DNA of 57,490 nt from Lachnospiraceae bacterium (GTDB lineage Bacteria > Bacillota > Clostridia > Lachnospirales > Lachnospiraceae). Every line of letters starts with the position of its first letter. Position 1 is the first letter of the stretch. Below are positions 43,446 through 51,712 of the stretch, piece by piece. The notes under the pieces are model-generated. The model made no database searches, was not told where the DNA came from, and saw only the letters and a program-made list of their open reading frames with translations. The position numbers were made by a program, and so were the translations under genes. The stretch is taken from positions 1 to 57,490 of the forward strand of contig JAEEXY010000011.1 of NCBI GenBank assembly GCA_016288005.1, read 5' to 3'.

Positions 43446-46400
43446 TCAGAACAGAGGCTCAAAAAGCTGCTTTGCCAGCTGCTCGTTCTTAATATAGTTC
43501 TCGAGGAGCTTCTGCATCGTCTTCGAATCGTTCATCTCCCTGGCGGTGATGATCAGGTTCAGCTGCCTGTAGCCCGTATCCTCATTGCCGATCAGCTCGG
43601 GCTCGAGACGCACCTCGCTGCTCTCCGTCACGATGTACGAATCGCTGTCCTCCTCGGTGATGTAATACTGGAGCAGCTCTCCGTAGAACAGGACGAACTC
43701 GCTCACGAATATGCCGTATCCGAGATCCTTCATGTCCTCGTCCACATAGCTGTCGTCCTCATCGCCCGTTATCAGGCAGTAGTGTATGCGCACGTGCTTT
43801 CTCGGATCGGTGTGATATTCGATGTACTGCTTATCCTGCATGCCCTCCGGGATGTGTATGCCGTCCCCGAAATTCTTAAAGAAAGGCATGATCACGCCGC
43901 GGCTTTCGAGCAGTGCCATCTTATGCTCGATAAAGTTCCTGTCGGTGTCGCTGTATTTGCCCATGATCGAGAGGTATTTGAGAATGGCAAGGATGCACAG
44001 GTCATTCTCCTCATATACGGTCTCGCGGCGCATGAGTTCGAGCATCTCGCTGTCGGGCACATGCTCCTTTACCAGATATTTGTAGGCGTAATACGACATA
44101 TACGCCCGGATCAGTACTCTGTTGGTACCGTGGTCGTAGTAGTGCATCAGGACCTCGAGCGAATAGCTCATATCCGTCTCGGTGAAGAGTATCTGCGCCA
44201 GCAGCCTCTCCTCGAGATCGTCGGCCTGGATCCCCGCCTCTATCGCGGTGCTCCAGAGCCAGTGCATGCTGTCGTTGTCGCCGTTGTAATACTTCACGAG
44301 ATACGACAGTACCGCGTCATCGTGCCTGCGCTTTAGGAATACGTTGTAGCACAGCTCGGTAAAAAGCCTGTTTCCTATATGGGGATCACCACTCATGATA
44401 AGGCTCGAAGTGAGCTTTGCTATACGGCGCACATCCACTCCGGTATATCCGTAGATCTCCATATTCTTAACGGCGAGGCTGTAGAGCTCTCTCATGATCA
44501 TGAGGTCGATCATCCTCGCGCGCTCACGGCGCGACAGATTGGCCAGGTCGGTCTTGACCAGCAGGCTCTCCATCAGATCGCCTTCGAGATTCTCATAATA
44601 ATATTCGATCAGCTCGCGTCTGCATTCGATCTCAAACTTTTTCTCGAGGCGGCTCTCGTCGATGCATATCCTGATAAGCCTGTAGATCTCTTCGGAGTCA
44701 CCGCGGTAACGCGCATTCTCGAGACTGTTGAGGATAACCCTCTCGTCCTGAGTGCATCTGGCGGCACAGAGACGTATGAGTTCGCTGTTCGTGATGAGCT
44801 TTGTCATGTGAAGGGTGCCGGGCACCAGACGGCTCCCGTGTCCGTCCTCGACGAGCACTTCGGGGTCCTCGGTAAATATGTCTATGAACGCTATACCGTC
44901 CTTTACAGGGAACACTCTCTCGTCCTCGAGCTCCTTGTGGGCGACGAGTACTGCGGTTGCATCGGGCCACTCTACCTCGACCCTGTGCTTGAATACGATG
45001 TCGGGTAAAAGTGCGGTGAGCGACTCGTCCAGATCGGCCGCGCCCAGCACGTTATTGTACAGAATCGTAAGGTTGTCCGAGAGCTCACCCTCCGAGAGTT
45101 TCTTCAGGGCAAACTCCTTCATCTGCTGCATAAGTATTGGTTGAATGCTGTCCGACTGGGTCCTGTACATCAGTACGTTGGCATAAAACATCGCCTTGAC
45201 CTCGTCAGGAAGGCTTATACCGTTCTCAAAATAGGACTGCATGCCCTTCGGCAATGCCTTTCCGGGGCGTGTACCTGCCGAAAGGAGGCAGTTTTCATAT
45301 AGATTCTTAACGTTTATCTGCTCGATAACGCCGATCGAGAGCCACTTGAACGCTGTTTCATCGTGAACTTTGCCTCTGATCAGATGTGTACAGAGAGCCT
45401 CCAGAACCTCGTTCACATGGAAAGTCTCGCATGCTTTGATCAGTGTCGAGAGTATCAGCGGAGACGTTCCCTTTTCTCTCATGGCCAGATCCGCGATGTG
45501 GATCACGGCGTTGCGGCCGAGGATATGATTCCTGATACCGTACCTGATGACCAGCAGATCGAAGCCGGAAAAACTCCTCAGAACGGTCGGCTCATCCTCG
45601 ACGATCATGCATGCTTCGTAGAGGACCAGAGGGGAATTCTGTCCGCCGCCGACGGACCTTCTGAGTGCGTCAAAGCGGGTCGAATTACTGAGTCTGTTCC
45701 TTTTATCGAGATGGATGCACGCCAGAAATATACGCGCATCGAGATAATTCTCATGGAGGTCGCGCAGCCTGCGGAGGATATCCTGTGCCTCTGTGTCATG
45801 CTCTGTCAGCGCTCTCAGATACATCGCAGCCGAATACGCCAGCAGGTCGTCGCCCCAGTCCTCATCCTCGAATATAACGCTGAGCGCCGTAATGGCCTGC
45901 GTCATATGGCCGTTTTTGATCTTGAGCCAGATCTTGAGCAGACGGTCCCTGATGGTCTCAGGCCTGAAGCTCTTGATATCGGCGAGGCATTTGTCGGTCT
46001 CGGTCATGAACTTCGCCGGAGCGAGCTTATTCATCCTGTAATCGAGATAATTCGTGAGCAGTTTCATCTCCATATAGCGCATCCTGCGCTTTAGAAGCCT
46101 GCTCTTCATGTCGGTCGCAGAATTCTTGATGATCACAGGGATGATCAGATGCTCCCTTACCGAAACGATCTCGATCCTGCCGAGATTGGTGCCGCCGTGG
46201 AGCTTATCCGGGTCTACGGCGAGCTTCAGTTCAAATTCATTGCCGCTGAAGTCATCGGTCCAGATTATCTGCCTCTCCGCAGAAAGAAAATCGCCTTCGG
46301 TCATAACGGTCAGCTGCGAATAGCCCCAGGTATCCTTTTTCAGGATAATGCTGCCGTTAAACGGTCCCTTCGCCATATCCCACGAAAGCTCTGAAACGTT

Positions 46401-46985
46401 GGCGGTTACGCCGACAGGCTTCTTTTTGCGCGCAGCAACAAGCAGCTCCTCAAGGGCCAGAGAGATATTGCCCGAGCGCAGCAGCGTCCTGTAGAGATTG
46501 TCAAATTTGGGATCGTAGAATGAGAGCGTACGCCTGAAATCCTCGGATCTGAAGAGGTTTTTGGCCTCTGCCCAGTCGGTCTGCGCCAGACTCGCAAAAT
46601 GATAGAGATCCGATGCAGGGCCGATCGACGTATCGCAGGAAGGCACCTTTACCTTTGCCATAAAGGGTATATCGAGCTCTCCGTACTCGGAAACAACGGA
46701 GATATGGCCCTTTATGCTGTCATTTATGTCAAGATGTGTGGCGTCGAATTTATAGTTTATCGTGTTTTCCGTGCCCGAGAAGGAGTCACGGTCAAGGGTC
46801 AAGAGACAGTCGCTGGAATAGACAAGGCCCTTGAAAGGCCTGTTCGCGGATGAAGACACAACAAAAGAGCCCGCGAACACCTTCCCCATCTCTACGGAAA
46901 TATAAATGTTTCCGACAGACGAGGTGAGCTCGGGCCTTTCGTAAGAAAAAACGCCTTTAGCAAAAAGATCGATCTTCTCTTTCAT
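43446..46985 (-). CDS. Very large beta/helical-repeat protein, DUF5717-like
   Basis: 1179 residues from ATG 46985 (GGGGTG just upstream); a start at 47045 would lie inside the promoter. No signal peptide. Residues about 1-115 and 195-300 are two Ig-like beta domains (NIYISVEMGKVFAGSFVVSS, GPFNGSIILKKDTWGYSQL). From about 310 onward the chain is mainly helical hairpins of TPR/HEAT look (HMTQAITALSVIFEDEDWGD, EYYYENLEGDLMESLL-type segments), broken by another beta segment near 690. First gene of the operon; probably a cytosolic scaffold. Function unknown. Confidence 0.78.
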   Translation of the reverse strand: MKEKIDLFAKGVFSYERPELTSSVGNIYISVEMGKVFAGSFVVSSSANRPFKGLVYSSDCLLTLDRDSFSGTENTINYKFDATHLDINDSIKGHISVVSEYGELDIPFMAKVKVPSCDTSIGPASDLYHFASLAQTDWAEAKNLFRSEDFRRTLSFYDPKFDNLYRTLLRSGNISLALEELLVAARKKKPVGVTANVSELSWDMAKGPFNGSIILKKDTWGYSQLTVMTEGDFLSAERQIIWTDDFSGNEFELKLAVDPDKLHGGTNLGRIEIVSVREHLIIPVIIKNSATDMKSRLLKRRMRYMEMKLLTNYLDYRMNKLAPAKFMTETDKCLADIKSFRPETIRDRLLKIWLKIKNGHMTQAITALSVIFEDEDWGDDLLAYSAAMYLRALTEHDTEAQDILRRLRDLHENYLDARIFLACIHLDKRNRLSNSTRFDALRRSVGGGQNSPLVLYEACMIVEDEPTVLRSFSGFDLLVIRYGIRNHILGRNAVIHIADLAMREKGTSPLILSTLIKACETFHVNEVLEALCTHLIRGKVHDETAFKWLSIGVIEQINVKNLYENCLLSAGTRPGKALPKGMQSYFENGISLPDEVKAMFYANVLMYRTQSDSIQPILMQQMKEFALKKLSEGELSDNLTILYNNVLGAADLDESLTALLPDIVFKHRVEVEWPDATAVLVAHKELEDERVFPVKDGIAFIDIFTEDPEVLVEDGHGSRLVPGTLHMTKLITNSELIRLCAARCTQDERVILNSLENARYRGDSEEIYRLIRICIDESRLEKKFEIECRRELIEYYYENLEGDLMESLLVKTDLANLSRRERARMIDLMIMRELYSLAVKNMEIYGYTGVDVRRIAKLTSSLIMSGDPHIGNRLFTELCYNVFLKRRHDDAVLSYLVKYYNGDNDSMHWLWSTAIEAGIQADDLEERLLAQILFTETDMSYSLEVLMHYYDHGTNRVLIRAYMSYYAYKYLVKEHVPDSEMLELMRRETVYEENDLCILAILKYLSIMGKYSDTDRNFIEHKMALLESRGVIMPFFKNFGDGIHIPEGMQDKQYIEYHTDPRKHVRIHYCLITGDEDDSYVDEDMKDLGYGIFVSEFVLFYGELLQYYITEEDSDSYIVTESSEVRLEPELIGNEDTGYRQLNLIITAREMNDSKTMQKLLENYIKNEQLAKQLFEPLF

Positions 46986-47016
46986 GAGCACCCCACAGTG
47001 ACTGTATACAAAGTTA

Positions 47017-47045
47017 AGTATAGCATTACGAACAGGGGTTTTCAA
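47017..47045 (-). promoter_or_regulatory. Promoter of the DUF5717/DUF5716 operon
   Basis: Minus strand TTGAAA, 17-base spacer, TATACT, placing the transcript start near 47010, about 25 bases before the ATG at 46985. Confidence 0.78.
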
Positions 47046-47062
47046 GGGGAAGTGTCGCTACG

Positions 47063-47234
47063 CGCTCTTCCTTTGCATACGCATATACGATATGTCACGA
47101 CAGCACGCTTCGCGTGCGTCATTGCAGCAAGAGGCCGCTCACCAAAAGCAAGCTTTCGTGAGCGGCCTCTTTTTGCAACCGCAGCCGTATGGCTGCGGGT
47201 CGTGACATATATGCGTATACAAAGGAAGAGAGCG
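47063..47234. repeat. Cruciform-like element: 35-bp inverted arms enclosing three hairpins
   Basis: Left arm 47063-47100 and right arm 47200-47234 pair over about 35 bases with a small bulge. Inside are three perfect hairpins: 47103-47117 (GCACGC/GCGTGC), 47130-47170 (AGAGGCCGCTCAC/GTGAGCGGCCTCT, then TTTTT on the plus strand), and 47179-47198 (CCGCAGCC/GGCTGCGG). No ORF. Together with the features beside it this accounts for most of the 533-base gap 46986-47519. Confidence 0.8.
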
Positions 47235-47352
47235 TAGATCTTGGGGATAATCTACGCTCTAATGTAAGGGAGAAAGAGTTATGTTGCTGACAGATTCGAG
47301 GGGGAGGGCTGTCAGCAAACTCTGGAATAAGCAATGGGTTGTTTTATGTTGT
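47225..47352 (-). ncRNA. Candidate small RNA with two C-rich hairpin loops
   Basis: Downstream of a minus-strand promoter are two strong hairpins. The first pairs TTTGCTGACAG with CTGTCAGCAA, extended by AGAGTT/AACTCT, with loop CCCTCCCCCTCGAAT. The second pairs GAGCGTAGAT with ATCTACGCTC, loop TATCCCCAAG. C-rich loops are used by several Gram-positive small RNAs to bind ribosome sites. No clear terminator, so it could instead be a long leader. Confidence 0.45.
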
Positions 47353-47358
47353 ATTGAT

Positions 47359-47387
47359 ATTATTACACAGAAATTAATCTTTGTCAA
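47359..47387 (-). promoter_or_regulatory. Promoter reading into the structured region
   Basis: Minus strand TTGACA with TAATAA at 16 or AATAAT at 17 bases. Would start RNA near 47352. Confidence 0.6.
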
Positions 47388-47448
47388 CACATTTTTTCAT
47401 CTTTTTCACAATATTTTTTAATTTTGCGTATTCGTGTACACAAGGCAT

Positions 47449-47491
47449 AAAAAATATGCCCGATATACACATTGTGTGTAATCGAGCATAT
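47449..47491 (-). terminator. Terminator of the infC-rpmI-rplT operon
   Basis: On the minus strand ATATGCTCGAT...ACACA pairs with TGTGT...ATCGGGCATAT (one small internal loop), followed by TTTTTTAT. It lies 29 bases after rplT. Confidence 0.85.
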
Positions 47492-47519
47492 CATTTGAAG
47501 TCGTTTGCTGCGCTCCCGC

Positions 47520-47876
47520 TTAGGCAATAGCCTTCTTAGCGGTATCAACAAGGCTTGCGAATCCCTCGGGATCAGCGATAGCGATCTCGGAGAGCATCTT
47601 GCGGTTGATGTCGATGTTTGCAACCTTAAGACCGTGCATAAGCTTGCTGTATGTGAAATCGTTCATTCTGCATGCTGCGTTGATACGAGCGATCCAGAGT
47701 CTGCGGAAGTCTCTCTTGTTCTGCTTACGTCCTGCAAATGCGGAAGTAAGGGCTCTCATAACCGCCTGCTTAGCTGTTCTGTACTGATTGGATCTTGCTC
47801 CTCTGAATCCCTTAGCGAGCTTTAATACTCTGTTGTGCTTCTTCTTGGCGTTAACGCCACCTTTAATTCTTGCCAT
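47520..47876 (-). CDS. rplT: 50S ribosomal protein L20
   Basis: 118 residues. Family opening MARIKGGVNAKKKHNRVLKLAKGFRGARS and RDFRRLWIARINAACR are diagnostic. Binds 23S rRNA early in 50S assembly and, in many bacteria, represses this same operon. Last gene of the operon, 31 bases after rpmI. Confidence 0.98.
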   Translation of the reverse strand: MARIKGGVNAKKKHNRVLKLAKGFRGARSNQYRTAKQAVMRALTSAFAGRKQNKRDFRRLWIARINAACRMNDFTYSKLMHGLKVANIDINRKMLSEIAIADPEGFASLVDTAKKAIA

Positions 47877-47907
47877 AATTCATTTCCTCCTATTAAACGT
47901 CGCCGGA

Positions 47908-48105
47908 TTACAGATAAGGAAGCATCTTCCTGGTCTGTCTCAGAAGAGCCGAACCAACGGTGCTGGGCTTTCTTAATCTTCTCTTCATCTTTGCAGTCTT
48001 CTTGGTAAGGATGTGTGCCTTTCCGCACTTATATCTCTTGATCTTACCTGTGCCGGTCTTTGTGAAACGCTTCATGGCTGCTCTGTTTGTCTTTAACTTC
48101 GGCAT
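47908..48105 (-). CDS. rpmI: 50S ribosomal protein L35
   Basis: 65 residues, very basic: [20 protein letters not shown] and [17 protein letters not shown] match L35. Sits between infC (27 bases) and rplT as in most bacteria. A GGAGG site precedes the start. Confidence 0.97.
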   Translation of the reverse strand: MPKLKTNRAAMKRFTKTGTGKIKRYKCGKAHILTKKTAKMKRRLRKPSTVGSALLRQTRKMLPYL

Positions 48106-48132
48106 TGTTTCTTCCTCCTGAAAATAATGAGA

Positions 48133-48639
48133 TTATTTTTTCTGGGTGAAGAACATGATCATGTTCCTACCCTCAAGCTTAGCGGCCTTGTCGACAACTG
48201 CGATGTCCGAGAGCTTTTCGGCAAATGCGTCAAGTATCTGCCTGCCCGACTGAACATGTGCCATCTCGCGGCCTCTGAACTTCAATGTTGCTTTCACTTT
48301 GTCTCCGTGTTCGAGGAACTTTCGCGCCTGATTGGCCTTAGTCGCAAGGTCGTTATCATCAATGTTGGGTGAAAGACGAATCTCTTTGACCTCCATGGTC
48401 TTCTGCTTTTTGCGTGCTTCTTTCTCCCTGCGGAGCTGCTCGTAACGGAACTTTCCGAAATCCGCAATCTTGCATACAGGGGGCTTAGCAGTGGGAGCGA
48501 TCTTGATCAGGTCAAGCTCTGCCTCCTTAGCCAGGGCAAGTGCCTCACGTGAGGACATGATGCCAAGCTGTTCGCCGTTTGCACCGATCAGACGAATTTC
48601 CTTATCTCTGATCTGCTCATTGATAAAATAGTCGCTAAT
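48133..48639 (-). CDS. infC: Translation initiation factor IF-3 (AUU start)
   Basis: 168 residues. Starting at an internal ATG (48558) would cut off the conserved N-terminal segment; reading back gives INEQIRDKEIRLIGANGEQL and an ATT codon at 48639-48637 seven bases after GGAGGTG. No ATG or GTG fits that site. An AUU start is the known basis of IF-3 autocontrol in E. coli and is conserved widely. The body (KIAPTAKPPVCKIADFGKFR, VKEIRLSPNIDDND, GDKVKATLKFRGREM) is standard IF-3. Confidence 0.95.
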   Translation of the reverse strand: MSDYFINEQIRDKEIRLIGANGEQLGIMSSREALALAKEAELDLIKIAPTAKPPVCKIADFGKFRYEQLRREKEARKKQKTMEVKEIRLSPNIDDNDLATKANQARKFLEHGDKVKATLKFRGREMAHVQSGRQILDAFAEKLSDIAVVDKAAKLEGRNMIMFFTQKK

Positions 48640-48821
48640 AGTTCTACACCTCCAATTCGGAAATAAAAAAAGTGAATAGCAAACTATCCACTTAATTCAT
48701 CAAAACGCGTACTGACGTAAACGTATCTCAAATTATAAAACCCTGTCACAGCCCTGTGGGCGCTCGGGGTGAGAGTGGATACTCTGCTTGCTGCAAATGC
48801 GGTTAACCCGCAACCTCAGAT
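48640..48821 (-). ncRNA. infC operon leader with terminator and antiterminator
   Basis: Between promoter and infC. A terminator hairpin at 48670-48693 (AAGTGGATAG/CTATTCACTT, loop TTTG, then TTTTTTT) ends just before the ribosome site. An upstream segment at 48774-48781 reads TATCCACT on the minus strand and can pair with AGTGGATA of the terminator's 5' arm, which would open the terminator. This is the layout of an L20-type leader attenuator; a GCCC-ACA-GGGC hairpin lies between. Confidence 0.72.
48661..48693 (-). terminator. Leader terminator before infC
   Basis: Ten-pair stem (one G-T pair) with a 4-base loop and a T7 run on the minus strand, 22 bases before the ATT start of infC. A conditional terminator by position. 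Confidence 0.8.
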
Positions 48822-48850
48822 ATATTACCATCCTGTTTAAGGATTGTCAA
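48822..48850 (-). promoter_or_regulatory. Promoter of the infC-rpmI-rplT operon
   Basis: Minus strand TTGACA, 17-base spacer, TAATAT, about 185 bases before infC. Lies just beyond the end of the LacI-type gene, with no terminator between, so some readthrough is possible. Confidence 0.88.
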
Positions 48851-48860
48851 CACTTTTTTA

Positions 48861-49871
48861 TCATTTTGCGGTTCTGCGCGTAGATTCCCTTTCCATGATA
48901 TTATAGCCGAGAAGGGTCAGCTCTTTTACGGGGCTGCCGTCGATCCGTCCGAGCAGAACATCAAAAGCGAGCATGCCGGCCTCGGACGCGTCAAACTCGA
49001 GCGAAGTCACGGACGGGCGGTGATTGTCCAGCGTTGTACTGTTGTAGAACGAAGCAACTCCGATATCCTCAGGGATTGATACCCCCAGCGCGGCCAGTCT
49101 GTTCAGGACCGTCGTGCAGACAGAATCGTCGGTGCATACGATGCAGTCAGGGTGTTTTTTGAGCAGCCTGTCAAGAGCCGCGGAGACCTTTGCGGGCTCA
49201 CTGCTCCCGGTCAGGATCAGACTCTCGTCGGGGGTGATCCCGCAGTCCTCATGAGCCTTCCTGAAACCTTCGAGACGGCACCTGTTTACTATGTGTTCGG
49301 TGCGTCCGCCTATGACGGCTATTTTGTTATATCCTGATTTAATAAGTCTCGCAGTCAGCTTTCTGCAGGCTTCTACGTGATCATTGTCTATCTGAACAGC
49401 CCCCGGGAGCGCCGATGTTCCGATGGTCAGGAAAGGCACGCCTTCCTCCGTCAGATACTTCTCGGCCATCGCATTTTCATATGTCCTGCCGAGGATCACG
49501 CCGTCCACTTTATGGTTTTCCGCCAGACGTTTTAAGCCAGTGATATCGTTCTCGCCCACGACGCACAGCATCACGTCATAATCCTTTTTTGCCGCCGCCG
49601 AGGTTATGCCCCACATGCATTTCTGGAAGAAAGGCAGGTCTACGAATTTCGACTCCCCGGGCATCGCAAAAGCCACGTTAAAAGTCCTCGACTGGGCCAG
49701 ACCCTTTGCGAGCGCGCTCGGCTTGTATTTCTTTTCTTCAATATAAGCCAGCACCTTTGCCGTGGTCTCCCTGCCGATGCGGCCCTTGCCCGAAATGGCG
49801 CGTGAGACCGTGGTCTTTGATATACCCAGATCTCTGGCGATGTCATCTATAGTCAGCTTTCTGTTCTCCAT
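48861..49871 (-). CDS. LacI-family transcriptional regulator
   Basis: 336 residues. HTH LTIDDIARDLGISKTTVSRAISGK and hinge KVLAYIEEKKYKPSALAKGL, then a periplasmic-binding-type effector domain (NVAFAMPGESKFVDLPFF to VKELTLLGYNIMERES). GGAGG precedes ATG 49871. It is the last gene of the dpp/exporter operon (30 bases after the exporter), so it may control that operon; the repeated TTGCGCA boxes at 57092-57121 are candidate sites. The ligand is unknown; LacI-type control of a peptide transporter is unusual. Confidence 0.92.
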   Translation of the reverse strand: MENRKLTIDDIARDLGISKTTVSRAISGKGRIGRETTAKVLAYIEEKKYKPSALAKGLAQSRTFNVAFAMPGESKFVDLPFFQKCMWGITSAAAKKDYDVMLCVVGENDITGLKRLAENHKVDGVILGRTYENAMAEKYLTEEGVPFLTIGTSALPGAVQIDNDHVEACRKLTARLIKSGYNKIAVIGGRTEHIVNRCRLEGFRKAHEDCGITPDESLILTGSSEPAKVSAALDRLLKKHPDCIVCTDDSVCTTVLNRLAALGVSIPEDIGVASFYNSTTLDNHRPSVTSLEFDASEAGMLAFDVLLGRIDGSPVKELTLLGYNIMERESTRRTAK

Positions 49872-49900
49872 AGCATCCTCCGTTCAAAGCCCCGTCCGGA

Positions 49901-51694
49901 TCACATATTGGCCTTCTGCAGTTCGTACAGCTTTTTATAGATGCCGTTCTGCGCGAGCAGCTCCTGATGTGTTCCCTGCTCTCTTAAGCGGCCCTTGTGC
50001 ATTACCATGATGCAGTCGCAGTGCTGTATCGTCGAAAGCCTGTGCGCGACCATGATCGTGGTCCTGCCGCTCATCAGCCTCTCGAGTGCCTCAGTGATCA
50101 GCTGCTCTGTCTCGGTATCGATATTGGCGGTAGCCTCATCCATTACCAGGATCTTCGGATCATAGGCCAGCGTACGCGCAAAACTCAGCAGCTGACGCTG
50201 TCCCGCGGAGAGCGTACTGCCTCTCTCGCTGACTGCCTCGGCGTAGCCGTGCTCGAGTCGTTCTACAAATGTATCCGCATTCGCGATCCGCGCAGCTGTG
50301 CGGATCTGTTCATCTGTTATATCCTGATTTAATAATCTGATATTGCTCGCGATATCACCCGTAAATATGAATACATCCTGCTGTACCTGGCCTATCGCAT
50401 GCCTCAGTTCGTCGGTATCCATATCGCGGATATCGACTCCGTCGACGAGGATCCTGCCCTTGCTGATATCGTAGTATCTGCCTATCAGGCTCAGTATCGT
50501 GGTCTTGCCCGCGCCTGTCGCGCCGACAAAAGCCACCTTTTTACCGGGCTCGATCTTAAAGCTTACATCCTTGAGTATCCAGTCCTCTTTATTGTAGGCG
50601 AACCAGACATGGTCGAACTCTATGGTTCCGACGATCGGAACGGGTCGGTCCTGTGCGTCGGTCGGATGCTTGGGTTCGGCGGGGCTTACGATCGAAGGCT
50701 CCACGTCAAGTATCGAGAATATCTTCTCTGCCGAAGCAAATGCCTGCTGCAGCGTTCCGATCTGCTCCGCCATATCCTGTATAGGCTCAAAGAATGACTG
50801 TACATACTGGATGAAAATGTAGAGCGTTCCGACGGTGATGCCTGTCCCGGGGATCGCGTTCTCGGCAAATACGAGTCCGCTGCCGCCCCAGATGATATTG
50901 ATCAGTGCCAGGATCGAGAGCATGTAGATGCAGGGTCTGAATATCGCATATACCATAACCTCGCGGAAATTGGCCCTGAACAGATCCTCACTCCTGCTCC
51001 TGAACTCCGAATTCTTCTCATTCTCCCTGTTGAATATCTGTATGATCTTCATTCCTGAGATATGCTCGGAAAGATAGGTGTTGAGGGCCGTGATCTTGCT
51101 CCTCGTGATGCGGAAACAGGTCCTCGAAACCTTTTTGAAAATGAATGTCAGTCCGATGATGAACGGTATCAGCACAAAGGCCCTGAGCGCGAGCCTGGCG
51201 TTGAGTATGAGCATAACGCCGGCCAGTCCGATGATCTTTACCGCGTTTTTAATAAGGCGCACCAGAATGCCCGAAAACAGCTCGTTGAGCGATTCCACAT
51301 CGTTGGTCACCCTGGTCACGAGACGGCCTACGGGCTGCACGTCAAAAAAGCTCAGCCCCAGCCTGTGAATATGCGCGAATATCTCCGCGCGCATATTGAA
51401 TATGATATTCTGTCCTGTAGTCGCAAGTATGCCCATCTGGCCCACATACAGGAAAAACATCGCCACCATCGATACCAGATAAGCGATTCCGTCATTGCGG
51501 ATCAGCGTATAATCGGCGCCTTCGACAAAGTGGTCGATCGCGTTTCCCAGCACGGTCGGACAATACAGTTCCAGTCCGGTCGTCGCGAGCATCATCAGCG
51601 ACGCGATCGCCATCTGCCCGACATAAGGCTTCGCATATCGGAGCAATCGCCCGAAAATATGCTTTTTCTCTGTTCCTTCTATAATCTCACTCAT
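49901..51694 (-). CDS. ABC exporter half-transporter, BmrD/YheH-like (consensus Walker B)
   Basis: 597 residues: six-helix exporter domain then NBD. Walker A GATGAGKTT, Q-loop VQQDVFIFTGDIASNIRLL, signature in the variant form LSAGQRQLLSFAR, Walker B ILVMDEATANID with the catalytic Glu, HRLSTIQHCD. The SAG signature with a normal Glu is the pattern of the BmrD/YheH half of heterodimeric multidrug exporters; its partner is immediately upstream (18 bases). Substrate unknown. Confidence 0.92.
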   Translation of the reverse strand: MSEIIEGTEKKHIFGRLLRYAKPYVGQMAIASLMMLATTGLELYCPTVLGNAIDHFVEGADYTLIRNDGIAYLVSMVAMFFLYVGQMGILATTGQNIIFNMRAEIFAHIHRLGLSFFDVQPVGRLVTRVTNDVESLNELFSGILVRLIKNAVKIIGLAGVMLILNARLALRAFVLIPFIIGLTFIFKKVSRTCFRITRSKITALNTYLSEHISGMKIIQIFNRENEKNSEFRSRSEDLFRANFREVMVYAIFRPCIYMLSILALINIIWGGSGLVFAENAIPGTGITVGTLYIFIQYVQSFFEPIQDMAEQIGTLQQAFASAEKIFSILDVEPSIVSPAEPKHPTDAQDRPVPIVGTIEFDHVWFAYNKEDWILKDVSFKIEPGKKVAFVGATGAGKTTILSLIGRYYDISKGRILVDGVDIRDMDTDELRHAIGQVQQDVFIFTGDIASNIRLLNQDITDEQIRTAARIANADTFVERLEHGYAEAVSERGSTLSAGQRQLLSFARTLAYDPKILVMDEATANIDTETEQLITEALERLMSGRTTIMVAHRLSTIQHCDCIMVMHKGRLREQGTHQELLAQNGIYKKLYELQKANM

Positions 51695-51712
51695 ACGGTT
51701 CTCCCCGTCCGT

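Noticed and set aside
43275..44336. 353-codon plus-strand open frame opposite the DUF5717-like gene
   Set aside because: Shadow frame rich in His/Ile/Val from antisense reading; crosses the gap between two real minus-strand genes.
47225..47352. Cyclic-di-GMP or other known riboswitch in the structured gap
   Set aside because: The conserved GEMM core segments and other known riboswitch signatures are absent.
47281..47430. Short plus-strand frame starting MLLTDSRGRAVSKLW with a GGGAG site
   Set aside because: Overlaps perfect hairpins and continues into AT-rich noise; better explained as structured non-coding DNA.
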